A stretch of 64,000 nt of DNA from Fremontodendron californicum (lineage: Eukaryota; Streptophyta; Magnoliopsida; Malvales; Malvaceae): the NCBI GenBank assembly GCA_030761205.1, contig JAULJL010000005.1, positions 11,867,501 through 11,931,500 of the forward strand. Direction: 5' to 3'. How positions within the stretch are numbered: position 1 is the first letter of the stretch; each line of letters starts with the position of its first letter. A program made the position numbers and the translations under genes. The notes under the pieces are model-generated. The model was not told the origin of the DNA, did not search any database, and was given only the letters and a program-made list of their open reading frames with translations. Of this stretch, positions 12,794-24,530 are shown in pieces.

Positions 12794-13011
12794 AGGGGAG
12801 GTTTTCATCTTTCGAGAGGTTTTTTGGCCGAGTTATTTCATGTATGAGCAATAATTAAAGTGGTAGAAAAGCAAAGAATTTTTTTGAAGAAAAGTAAGCT
12901 TGAAAGATAGCTTTGAAAGGTAGCCTTTTGGCACCTAACTCTTGCATTTTTCTTTCTTTTTCTATGCTGATTTGCTTATTTTCCATGTGATTTCTTGTTA
13001 TTTTATTATGA

Positions 13012-13017
13012 AATAAA
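13012..13017 (+). terminator. Candidate poly(A) signal of the solo LTR
   Basis: AATAAA lies downstream of the TATA box at a distance suitable for defining an R region. AATAAA also occurs at the comparable place in the outer element's LTR (about 34650). Confidence 0.4.
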
Positions 13018-13329
13018 GGTTTTTAAAACTCCCTTTTAAGGTTTCTATCTTGTGTTTTCATAAAAAAAAAAATCAAAAATAATTTTTTCACTACATTTTC
13101 CAAGTTGGCCAAATGCCCCTTTTGTGTGTGATCATCTTGTGTTTGATTTTATTCCTATGTTGGTTGTGGTAGATTAGGTTGTTTTAATGATTTAGCTTTC
13201 TAAAATAATCAAAATATGGAGCTCATTTCTAGTTTCTTTACTTTTATTTTTTTGTTTTTATCATTTATTTTCATGTCTACTAACTTTATTTACTAACTTT
13301 AATTTTCTGGTTTTATTATATCAAGTTAT

Positions 13330-13970
13330 TCATCCTTTGCATTATTGCCATACCATGTGTTTGTGTATTTGCTTAGCCATATCTTTGCATTTTCATCATG
13401 ATTATTTGGCTACCATGCTTTCATTCATGTTTTGCATATTTGCCATGCCATATGTTTGTGTTATTGCCATGCCATATTCTACCATGGGTCATTCATGCAT
13501 TGTGTATTTGCTTTGTCATATTATTGCATTGTTGTTATGTTCATTTGGTCATTATATGTTCATATTGCTTCCATGCATATTTTCATGCCATATTCTAGGT
13601 CTTAGGTTATCATTTCATGCCATGCATATTTCTTATGACATTTTAGGCATTAGGTTATCATGTTATGCCATGCACATCGCCCATGTCATATTAGGCATTA
13701 AGGTCATATTATATTGCCATGCATATTCCTATGTCATTTTAGGCATTAGGTCATCTTTGTATGCCATGCATATTTTCATGTTCATTAGGTGTTAGGTCAT
13801 CTTGTATTTCCATGCATATTTTCATGTTTATTAGGTCTAGGGTCATATTTATTGCCATGCATATTTCTATCTCATGTTAGGCATTAGGTCATCTTTTATG
13901 CCATGCATATTTCTATGTCATTTAGGCATTAGGTCATGCATTTCATGCATTTAACTTGCTGTTTGTTCAT
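13330..13970 (+). repeat. Tandem ATGCCATGCATATT repeats inside the solo LTR
   Basis: Degenerate units of about 40-46 bp repeat ATGCCATGCATATT, TATGTCAT and AGGCATTAGGTCAT. Open frames across it are repeat artefacts. Related CCATG-rich repeats occur at the same relative place in the other LTRs. Confidence 0.7.
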
Positions 13971-15866
13971 GCATTTCATTTCATCCCACTTGATTTTTGA
14001 CTTAAGCCAATCAAGGGCTCAAAGCCAAGCTCTCATGAGCATGCTTGTGGAAAATTAAGATTTGTGCAAGTTGGATTTTCTACCTTTGTGATTTTTTTTT
14101 TTCATTAGGCAATCCTTGTCCAAAAGTTTAGAAATTTTTACCATTGATTATAGGATCTTAGAGGAGTCTCTAATATTTTTATTCTGATTTTTGGACGTTT
14201 TTATCAAAGGTTTAAAAATATTTTTTTGGTTAAATAGTTTTTTACCTAGTGTTCTGTCTTTTATGAATTTTCGAGTAGGTCATCCTTAGTCCAAAAATTA
14301 AGCTGATTTTTTTTCATAGAGGTCGACATGTTCTAAGTCTCCCATAAAATTTTCAGATTTTTTTTTTAAAAAAATTTTTAAATGGGTAAAACAATCACGT
14401 TTTAAAACTGGTCAGAAAAGTCAGATTTGTTTTTCAAGAAGAAAATAATTTTCTATTTTGGTTAAAACATTAAGAGGGGGCTGATTTAGAACAATAGCTA
14501 CTGTCCTACGTTAATTTCTAAATTATTTTAATCATAAAATTTGATTTTATAAAAGTCGGGTCAAGGATGGTCAAACCCGGGTTTTCAAAATTAGGAAAAT
14601 AGAGCTTTTTTAAAGGGGGGTTTCAGTCATGGTGCCATTTTCATCCAAAAATTTTCAAATTATTTTTCATCCAGTTACAAAATATCTTTAACTTAGAAAA
14701 TCTGATTTAAGTCTTTTCCTAAGGTAGTCGGATATCTTTTTAGGTATACGGATGCCCTTATTTAAAGAAAAAAATACACTTTCATGCATTGCATTTTCCA
14801 TGTTCATGCATATTCCATGATATATAATTTTTTCCATGAATATTCTATAATGATGTCCTTGCTTTGATTTAGATTTCATGGTGTTGTCATGGTGGTTATA
14901 TGGTTATGGATATTCTATGTTATTCTATGTTTTTTGCTTAGTCATTAATTATTTTGCCATATGTTTAGGGTTTATTATGTTCATGCATTATTTTTTTCAT
15001 TTACATGCATATTTTATTATAATGTTATTTTATGTTTCTTATCATGTCATGTTATTAAATTATGCCATGTCATTCAGAATATACCATGTCATTTAGATGT
15101 TGCCATGTTATTTAGATTATGCTATGTCATCTAGATTTTGCTATGTCATTTTTTGCCATGTCATACATGTTCATATTCATTTTTTTAAAAATGTTTTTAA
15201 TAAAGATAATGATTTTCAATAAAAAATAAAGATATTCCCGAGTTAAAATAATTCATGAGTTCTTTGTCGGGTTTGCTGGGGAGGATATCATCAATGATCA
15301 TTAATAAAAGAATTTCTTTCTTTCAAAAAATGAAAATGATTCAGAGATTTTCCAAATAACTAAAAAATTTTATATTCTGCCGGGTTTGCTAGAGAATATA
15401 GGAAAATTTTGAATTAATAAATTCCGGATCATTTTCAATTAAAAATGAAATTATTTTTCTTTAAATTGGAAACTATTTTAAAATGCCAAATCTAAAACTT
15501 TTTTTTTATCAAGACTTGAGATAACACACGATTAATAAGGTACCGTTTTATACGGACGTTGTGAGGGTGCTAATCCTTCCCCGCACGTAACTGACTCCCG
15601 AACCCACTTCTTTGGTTTCTTTGGTTTAAAAGCGCAGACTTTGAAATTGGTTTTAAAAATATTTTACAAAACCGATTTTAATAGGTGGCCGATCACACCT
15701 AGCCAAAAAGATTGGTGGCAACTCCATTTCTTTTTCGAGGTTGTTTTCACACCCTCATTTTATTTCAAGAGGAATTAAGTCATCTTTTCCTCTGTTTTCC
15801 CCAATGTCACACTTAACGAGTAATGTCTCGCGAAGAGACTTGTTATTTTTAGGTTACGATAACACG

Positions 15867-16080
15867 ATTATATGATACAGAAAAAATAACTAAAACACGT
15901 CACGAAATAAAATACGACACAAAAAAGAAATACTGAAAAAAAAAAACGAATATGTCAAAATCTATATAACTCAAATTATTAACACGTCAAAATTTATACA
16001 AATATAAAACACTTTAAACATGACACAAAAAAATATAAACACAACATGAATATACGAATTATCAGATCTTTACCTAAAAG
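15867..16080. repeat. CACG-rich dispersed repeat, fragment interrupted by the solo LTR
   Basis: Continues the repeat seen just left of the solo LTR. It shares ATTAACACGTCAAAATTTAT with 8218-8405 in the same orientation and is the inverse of the CGTGT blocks at 19905-20685. Confidence 0.5.
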
Positions 16081-16240
16081 AAACCCTTACTATTTTCTAA
16101 GTTTATTTTTAGCCACTAAATAATGTTTAGATTATTTAAAAAAATCACTTTGATATATTTAGTTCGAGCTTTTATAAGATGTGTTGTTCAAGTATAACTT
16201 CTTTTAAAAAGTTGAAGAAAGAAATTCGATAGCGTTTAAC

Positions 16241-19200
16241 AAATCCATCCATAAGATAAATTTTGGATGTTTTTGAACAAGGAGAGAGTGTCCACGTCGC
16301 TCATTACTGTTCACTTTTTTTTTTGTTACTAAAATACTAAAAAAGCCCCTAAACTATGACACTTTTCTTAAATAAACTCTTATATTTGTATTGTACCTAA
16401 ATAAACTTTATCCTTTGATTTGCACATAAATAAGCCCTTATGTCAAATGAAAGATTGATTTATGTTAAACATTCTCATGGGTCGGGCAGCCCGCCCGGCC
16501 CGATAGGCTCGGCCCGTATTGGATCGGGATTGGGTATGATTTTTAGTGATCCGAGTCTCCCCGGCCTAGCCCAGATCACTGTTCATGCATTAAAAAATTA
16601 ATTTTTTATTTAAATTAAATTATAAAAATAATTTATTATTTTTTTTTGAATCCATAAGATAAATTTTGAATGTTTTTGAACAAGGAGAGAGTGTCCACGT
16701 CGCTCATTACTGTTCACTTTTTGTTGTTGTTGCTAATATACTAAAAAAGCCTATAAACTATGACACTTTTCTTAAATAAGCCCTTATATTTTTATTGTAC
16801 CTAAATAAGCTCTTATCCTTTGATTTGCACCTAAATAAGCCCTTATGTCAAATGAAAGATTGATTTATGTTAGACTTTCTCATGGGTCGGGCAGCCCGTC
16901 CGGCCCGGTAGGCTCGGCCTGTATTGGACCGGGATTGGGTATGATTTTTGGTGATCTGGGTCTTCCTGGCCCGGCCCAGATTACTATTCATGCATTAAAA
17001 AATTAAAATTTTATTAAAATTAAATTATAAAAATTAATATAAAAATTATTTTTTTTGAATCCATAAGATAAATTTTGGATGTTTTTGAACAAGGAGAGAG
17101 TGTCCACGTCGCTCATTACTGTTCACTTTTTTTGTTGTTGCTAAAATACTAAAAAAGCCCCTAAATTATGAAACTTTTCTTAAATAAGCTTTTATATTTT
17201 TATTGTACCTAAATAAGATTTTATCTTTTGATTTGCACCTAAATAAGCCCTTATGTCAAATGAAAGATTGATTTATGTTATACTTGCTCATGGGTCGGGC
17301 AGCTCGCCTGGCCTGGTAGGCTCGGCCCGTATTGAATTGGGTTTGGGTACGATTTTTGGTGATCCGGGTCTCCTCGGCCCGACCCAGATCACTGTTCATG
17401 CATTAAAAAATTAATTTTTTATTTAAATTAAATTAGAAAATTTGATATAAAAATAATTTATTATTATTATTTTGAATTCATAAGATAAATTTTGGATGTT
17501 TTGAACAAGGAGAGAGTGTTCACGTCGCTCATTACTGTTCACTTTTTTAAAAAATACTAAAAAAGCCCCTAAACTATGACACTTTTCTTAAATAAACTCT
17601 TATATTTGTATTGTGCCTAAATAAACTTTTATCCTTTGATTTGCACATAAATAAGCCCTTATGTCAAATGAAAGATTGATTTATGATAAACATTATCATG
17701 GACCGGGCAGCCCACCCGGCCCTGTAGGCTCGGCCCGTATTGGACCGAGATTGGATATGATTTTTGGTGATCCGAGTCTCCTCGGCCTAGCCCAGATCAC
17801 TGTTCATGCATTAAAAAATTAATTTTTTATTGAAATTAAATTATAAAAATAATTTATTATTATTTTTTTTTGAATCCACAAGATAAATTTTGCATGTTTT
17901 TGAACAAAGAGATAGTGTCCACGTCGCTCATTACTGTTCACTTTTTTTTGTTGTTGTTGTTAATATACTAAAAAAGCCTCTAAACTCTGACACTTTTCTT
18001 AAATAAGCCCTTTATATTTTTATTGTACTTAAATAAGCTCTTATCCTTTGATTTGCGCCTAAATAAGCCCTTATGTCAAATGAAAGATTGATTTATGTTA
18101 GACTTGCTCATGGGTCGGGCAGCCCGTCCGGCCCGGTAGGCTCGGCCTGTATTGGACCAGGATTGGGTATGATTTTTGGTGATCGGGTCTTTCTGTCCCG
18201 GCCCAGATTACTGTTCATGCATTAAAAAAGTAATTTTTTATTAAAATTAAATTATAAAAATTAATATAAAAATTATTTTTTTGAATCCATAAGATAAATT
18301 TTGGATGTTGAACAATGAGAGTGTCCATGTCGCTCATTACTGTTCATTTTTTTTTTTGTTGCTAAAATACTAAAAAAGCCCATAAATTATGAAACTTTTC
18401 TTAAATAAGCCTTTATATTTTTATTGTACCTAAATAAGCTTTTATCCTTTGATTTGCACCTAAATAAGCCCTTATGTCAAATGAAAGATTGATTTATGTT
18501 AGACTTGCTCATGGGCCGGGCAGCCCGCCCGACCTGGTAGGCTCGACCCGTATTGGATCGGGTTTGGGTACGATTTTTGGTGATCCGGGTCTCCTCGGCC
18601 CGGCCCAGATTATTGTTCATGCATTAAAAAATTAATTTTTTATTTAAATTAAATTAGAAAATTTAATATAAAAATAATTTATTATTATTTTTTTGAATTC
18701 CTAAGATAAATTTTGGATGTTTTGAACAAGGAGAGAGTGTTCACGTCGCTCATTACTGTTCACTTTTTTTAAAAATACTAAAAAAGCCCCTAAAATATGA
18801 CACTTTTCTTAAATAAGCCCTTATATTTTTATTGTGCATAAATAAGCTCTTATCCTTTGATTTGCACCTAAATAAGCCCTTATGTCAAATGAAAGATTGA
18901 TTTATGTTAGACTTGCTCATGGGTCGGGTAGCCCACCCGGTCTGGTAGGCTCAGCCTGTATTGGATCGAGATTGGGTATGATTTTTGGTGATCCGGGTCT
19001 CCCCGGCCCAGATCCCTGTTCATGCATTAAAAAATTAATTTTTATTTAAATTAAATTATACAAATTAATATAAAAATAAATTTTTATTATTTTTTTGAAT
19101 CCATAAGATAAATTTTGGATTTTTTGAACAAGGAGAGAGTGTCCACGTAGCTCATTACTGTTCACTTTTTTGTTGTTGCTAAAATACTAAAAAAGCCCCA

Positions 19201-19535
19201 AAACTATGACATTTTTCTTAAATAAACCCTTATACTTTTATTGTACCTAAATAAGCTTTTATCCTTGATTTGCACCTAAATAAGCCCTTATGTCAAATGA
19301 AAGATTGATTTATGTTAGCCCTTATGTCAAATGAAATATTGATTTATGTTAGACTTGCTCATGGGTCGGGCAGCCCGCCCGACCGGTATTGGACCAAGAT
19401 TAGGTATGATTTTTGGTGATCCGGGTCTCCCCAGCCCGGCCCAGATCACTGTTCATGCATTAAAAAATTAATTTTTTTATTTAAATTAAATTATAAAAAT
19501 TAATATAAAAATAATTTTGTATTATGTTTTTGAAT
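16241..19535. repeat. Tandem array, eight ~400-417 bp monomers with three-monomer higher-order period
   Basis: The anchor ATAAGATAAATTTTG (or a close variant) recurs at 16251, 16654, 17063, 17480, 17878, 18289, 18701 and 19103, giving monomers of 398-417 bp. Each holds GTCCACGTCGCTCATTACTG, then CTAAAAAAGCCCC, AAATAAGCCCTTATGTC, a GC-rich GGTCGGGCAGCCCG core and GTTCATGCATTAAAAAATTA. Monomers 1 and 4, 2 and 5, and 3 and 6 share private variants (for example GAATTC plus the AAATTAGAAAATTT form only in 3 and 6), and the start of 7 resembles 4. No coding capacity. Confidence 0.88.
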
Positions 19536-19599
19536 AGTAAAAAATCCAGACATGGGTGAGGTAGAAAAAAAAATCCGGGCCACGATCTGGAGACCATGA

Positions 19600-19822
19600 G
19601 TAGGTTTAATTTAGGTTAAAGTTTTATTTAGGTATACCTTAAGGTTTAGAGACTTATTTGGGTACATGTTAAAGGTTAAGGGCTTATTTGGGTACATGTT
19701 AAAGGTTAAGAGCTTAGTTGTGTACAAATTAAAAGTTAAGGGCTTATTTGGGTGTAATAAAAGTATAAGGATTTATTTAAATAAAGTGATAAAGTTCAGG
19801 GGCTTTTTTATTATTTTAGCTT
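19600..19822. repeat. Inverted copy of the monomer's AAGCCCCTAAACT segment
   Basis: Reads as the reverse complement of the TACTAAAAAAGCCCC...AAATAAGCCC part of each monomer and ends GGGGCTTTTTTATTATTTTAG. It also has its own ~30 bp internal repeats (GGGCTTATTTGGGTACATGT). Together with the array's first TACTAAAAAAGCCCC (about 16330) it resembles the two arms of a terminal-inverted-repeat element. Confidence 0.65.
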
Positions 19823-19904
19823 TTTTTTTTTCCTTTTTGTAGAAAAGAGAAAGAAAGGAAAGGAGAAAGAAAAAAAGAGAGGGAAGAAACGAAAAAGAAA
19901 AAAA

Positions 19905-20685
19905 TAAATTTTTTGTATGTTCGTGTTACTTTTTTGTGTTTAAAGTATTATAAAATTATATAAATTTTTACACGTTAATAATTCGTTTTAAGTATATTTT
20001 TAAACATTCGTATATTCGTATCGTGTTTGTGTTATTTTTCGTGTTGTGTTTTAATTATTTTTTCTATGTTGTGTTCGTGTTGTGTCTCAATTCATCTCAT
20101 ATTTTACATAATTTTTCATTGTGATTCAATTTTAAAAAATTTTTGTGTGCTCGTGATGTGTTCGTGTTTGTTTTATTTTTTTTTATTTTCAAAGTATTAA
20201 AAATTTATATAAATTTTTACGTGTTAATAATTTGTTTATATATATATTTTACACGTTCGTATATTCGTGTCGTGTTCATGTTATTTTTCTTGTTATGTTT
20301 TAATTATTTTTTCTATGTTGTGTTTGTGTCATGTCTCAATTCATCTAAAATTTTACATAATTTGTCATTGTGAGTCAATTTAGAGAAAAATTTGTGTGTT
20401 CGTGTCGTGTCTCAATTTATGACATATTTTGCATAATTTGTCATAGTTATTCAATTTAGAGGAAAATTTGTGTGTTCATATTCGTGGTATTTTTTTTGTT
20501 TTTAACGTATTATAAATTAATATAATTTTTTACACGTTAAATTTTTATAAATTTATATAAATTCATACACGTTCGTGTATTCGTGTCGTGTTCATGTTAT
20601 TTTTCGTGTTGTGTTTTAATTATTTTTTCTATAATGTGTGCGTGTCTCAATTCATCTCATATTTTACATAGTTTGTCATTGTGAT
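19905..20685. repeat. CGTGT-rich degenerate tandem repeat
   Basis: Two to three degenerate units carry TATTCGTGTCGTGTTCATG, GTTTTAATTATTTTTTCTAT and CTCAATTCATCTCATATTTT. It is the inverse of the fragments at 8218 and 15867 and is cut by the solo LTR that follows. Confidence 0.6.
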
Positions 20686-23090
20686 TGTAACAACCGAGGT
20701 TACGTATAATCATGTAAAGTTAAATTCCGAAAATTTTAAGGACAAACTTGGAAATTTGTAAGAAGTTATAAGTGAAGGAAATAAAAGAAGAAAGGATCAA
20801 ATTGAACATATTAAAAAGTTTAGGGGCTTAATGGTTATTTATAAAAAGTTGAGGGACCAATGTGCAATTATACCAAAAATTTAAAAATATCTTTAAGTTC
20901 ATTAAATCTCTTGAAAACTCTAGAATTTTTCATCCTATTATCCAAGTAGCAGCCGGCTCCCATCCTCCCTCTCTCTCAAAATTCTCCTCAAACAACTCCA
21001 CCAAAATCTCAACAATAATTACATCCAAGGTTAGTTTCTTGATAAATTCTTCTTTTTCTTTAGATATTCTACTTGAGAATGATAAGATCTTAGCTCCATA
21101 AACATGTTAAGGTCTGAAATCCATCTATTAAGTATGAATTTTACTCAACTTGGTAAGAATTAAAAGGATTTGAAAGCATGAACAAGAAAATGGGAAGAAA
21201 AAGCAAAACAAGGGAAGTTGAGCATGCTTGCTGTTCGGGTTTTCTGGGTTCGGCACATCAGGGTTTGTATTTTTTTGATATTGTTCCTAGAAACTATACT
21301 TCAATATGAGAATTTTGGTTTTTGAATCACCCAAAACCGATAAGCGGTTAAAAAGATAAAATTCGGTGAAGTTGGCTATTCTGTGTTGACCCCTGTTTCA
21401 GCATAGTTTCGGGATTTATCAAATTTGATCAAAATTTTGTTCTAATTGTATAAGTTAGTTATTTTCTTCATAAATTAGACATATTGGTTCAAATAAACCA
21501 ATTGGAATCACTTCAAAATTCCTTACCAAACTCAAGCTATGATTTTTAATCTAACTTGATATTAAGGAATTTATTGCTTAAGAGAAATATAGTACTAAAG
21601 GATGGTTATGGATTATGAAAATCTCTAAGGCATGGAATACTAGAAAGGAATTTGATAAGGACATGAATATGGAGTTGAATTATGGAGAAAATGATTATGG
21701 AAATGATATTAAAAAAAATTAAGGATATGTTGTTTTGAGTATGAGAAATTAGTATTGACTATGGGGTAGATTAATGGGACTTAAGTTGCATTCATAATTG
21801 TGTAATGCTTTGAGCATGTATAGATACTAATTATTGTTAATCTCTAGGCCACGTAGATCCGACGTCACCTGTGGATCCCGAAGTTTCAGATCGAGGTGTA
21901 CAGTGAGATCATCTCAAGGATTGTGAGTAGACGACAACTATAGTTATTTGAAATTTCTTTAATTATAATTATATATATTTTTTAGCATGACATTTATTTT
22001 AAGTATTAAAGGTATATCCGATATATAATCATATGAATTGATTTGTTATTAAAGTACATTTATTTCAGGAAATATTATATCGAGCAAGTTGGTTGATTTA
22101 TGAAATATGATTATACATAGAATTTGACGTACATGGTTTTGGCTCCACCTGACTTAATGTATGAGATTATTCCCTTGATCGGAATACGGGAGCTGCGTGC
22201 TACGCCTTTGTGGCGGGAGCCACCTCCAGAGTCCCAATTTCGTGATATTAGACTGGGGTATGGGAGCTGCGTGCTACGCCTTTGTGGTGGGAGCCACCTT
22301 CAGATTCCCTATCCCATTATATTTGCCTTTTGGGGGCACATCATAGTGACACATATGCCTTTGGGGCGTCCTATGGTGGTATTGGCCTTTGGGGCCGGCT
22401 ACTAGTATGCCTACATGGATATTGCCTGGTTATTTCATGGATGTATTCTTATGCATGACAGTAAGTTGGAGCCCAACTATTCGTAACTTGATTTACTTTA
22501 CAGATTTTATACATTGATTTAATATTATAATATTGTTATACATTTGAAAACTTTGCTACGTCTTTGAATTACTCATTATGGTTTTACTATTATTTATTTT
22601 GAAAATGTCAATTTTGCTTTACAGATTACCATTATAGTTTTCACACGCTTTAAATGTTGTCTACTCATTGAGATATTCATATATCTCACCTCTTCTTATT
22701 TCTCATTTTCAGGACATAGTTAGGTGTCGAGATTTCTGCCTTCCTCTACTCTCCGCTTTAAGAGTATATTGACGTGGTGGGCATCATATCTAAATTTCTA
22801 GAAGATTTGATCTCTTGATGTTTTTACTTAGTAAACCTTGCTGAGATAGGTTTACTTCTGGATATATTATATATATTTGAAGATATGAGACAATAGATCA
22901 GTATGTTTTGACTTGAGCATAAATTGATCATGGATAATTTTTTTGAATATGATGGATATATGTGATAATAGTATTGAGAAATATTGCTGGTTGAGGATAT
23001 GAATTGAGTGTTATTTGCAGGAGGGTTATAGTTGAGATAGAAAGGAAACTCTGTCGGATTTTAGGTAGATTATCCGGACAGGGTGTTACA
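20686..23090. mobile_element. Second solo LTR, ~2.4 kb, Ty3/gypsy-like
   Basis: Starts TGTAACAACCGAGG and ends CAGGGTGTTACA, with a perfect 5 bp duplication GTGAT (20681-20685 and 23091-23095). The terminal inverted TGTAACA/TGTTACA resembles chromovirus LTRs of Ty3/gypsy; that assignment is by appearance only. It contains a duplicated 74 bp segment (GGGAGCTGCGTGCTACGCCT at 22188 and 22262). The 93-residue open frame across that duplication is not a recognisable protein. It splits the CGTGT repeat. Confidence 0.85.
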
Positions 23091-23330
23091 GTGATTCAAT
23101 TTAGAAAAAAATTTGTGTATTCGTGTCATGTCTCAATTCATGACATATTTTGCATAATTTGTCATAGTGTATTAATTTAGAGAAAATTTTATGTTTTCAT
23201 AACGTGTTCGTGTTCGTGTTTTTTTTTTGTTTTTAAAATATTATAAATTTATATAAATTTTTTAACTTTAATAATTAATTTTATACGTTATTAATTTATG
23301 TATTCCATAACATTGTTGTCATTGTTATTA
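23091..23330. repeat. CGTGT-rich repeat, continuation right of the solo LTR
   Basis: Resumes GTGATTCAATTTAG... exactly where the left block stopped, with ATTCGTGTCATGTCTCAATT and GACATATTTTGCATAATTTG. This confirms that the solo LTR inserted into the repeat. Confidence 0.6.
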
Positions 23331-24500
23331 CAAAAATAAAAAACGAATCGTTTCACCCGCAACATAACGCGGATCTTTTTCTTAATTTAATGTAAATGTT
23401 CATAGAATGTAAAAAACAATTTGATAATATTTTAATTTATTTTTAATAAATAAAATAAAAGACTCAATTTATCAAACCAAATCATAAGTTTTAAAAAGAT
23501 AAACTAAAATAACTTTTTATTAATAAAAACAAAATTAAATGAAATCAAGAGGAAAAATTGAATCGAATAAAAAAGATGAAAGGGAAAAAAAAAAATATAA
23601 TTCTCGCTACAATTTTATGAATTATTGAAGTGTTAATTAAAACTATAAAAAAAACTCATTAAATATTTATTCTTGTACATTAATATCTTTTAAAAAATTC
23701 TAATTTATAATTTTGTCTAGAAATTAAATAGGCTTTAAGAATAACCTAAAAGTTTTTATATTTTATACAACATTATTTTATATTTTAAATTTTATATAAC
23801 TTTTGAATATAGAATATTGCATATGTCATTAACTTTGTGAGGAGATCTCGTGAAAAACGAAGATCAATTGCTTGAAAATAATTTTGATGAAAACCTATTA
23901 TTACATTATCTAATGTGAAGTTTCAATTTCTGATTGTAAGTTCGTATTAATTTTAATGTTATTTTATTTTATTACTACTACACTTGTATAATTGTATAGG
24001 TAATTTTCAATTTCAAACCAATTCGACAACCACAATACAAATTAATTCAAATATGTTAGAAGTGGATGAGTTGAGAAAAATGTAAGTTAAAAAAATTCAT
24101 ATTTATTATATTTTTTAATAAGAAAATTTGCAAAAGTAAAAACAAGTTTATGGTTTATTTTTATTATGGATCCAGTTAACCGATCTATCAGTTAATTTTT
24201 TTTAATTAATATCTTAAAAAAGTTTTTTTTTTATTTAATATATTATTTTTTATTAAATTTAAGAAAAAAATAATGTATTAATTGCAAATATCACCTTAAA
24301 CAGAATCATTAGATACTGATTAATGTTTTCCTTTTATAATTCATAATCAAAATTTTTAACATCAAAATTTTTCTGATTTAAAATTATATTTACAGCCAAA
24401 GTTCAATTAAGAGAGTGCTAAATCCTAAATGATTTGATCCCAAAGTAATTAACGTGCTAAATGATGTGATTTGAAAGTAGAGATAAGAAACAATAATATA
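23331..24500. other. AT-rich intergenic, no gene
   Basis: No open frame with family resemblance and no clear repeat boundaries. Confidence 0.45.
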
Positions 24501-24530
24501 CTAGTATATATTAAGACCGCACTTTGTGGT
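24501..24530 (-). mobile_element. Candidate Helitron 3' end
   Basis: On the minus strand a short hairpin (ACCACA ... TGCGGT, plus 24516-24530) is followed by about 11 bases and CTAG, then T. Hairpin + CTRR + T is the hallmark of Helitron 3' termini. The element would extend rightwards on the plus strand; I could not find its 5' TC end. Confidence 0.45.

Larger units (their letters stand above)
10957..15861 (+). mobile_element. Solo LTR of the gag-only large-LTR family
   Basis: Begins TGTAGACACCTAATTTTGTC, the same start as the LTRs of the element at 36903-54796, and ends AGGTTACGATA, matching that family's end AGGTTGCGACA. It is flanked by a perfect 5 bp duplication ACACG (10952-10956 and 15862-15866). 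There is no internal region or second LTR, so it is a solo LTR, presumably left by LTR-LTR recombination. The last dinucleotide is TA rather than CA, probably by decay. At 4905 bp it is unusually long for a plant LTR. Confidence 0.9.

Noticed and set aside
13337..13795. 152-codon open frame in the solo LTR
   Set aside because: Translation is a His/Cys/Met-rich product of CATG tandem repeats with no family resemblance.
22124..22405. 93-codon open frame in the 2.4 kb solo LTR
   Set aside because: It spans a 74 bp duplication and has no recognisable domain.
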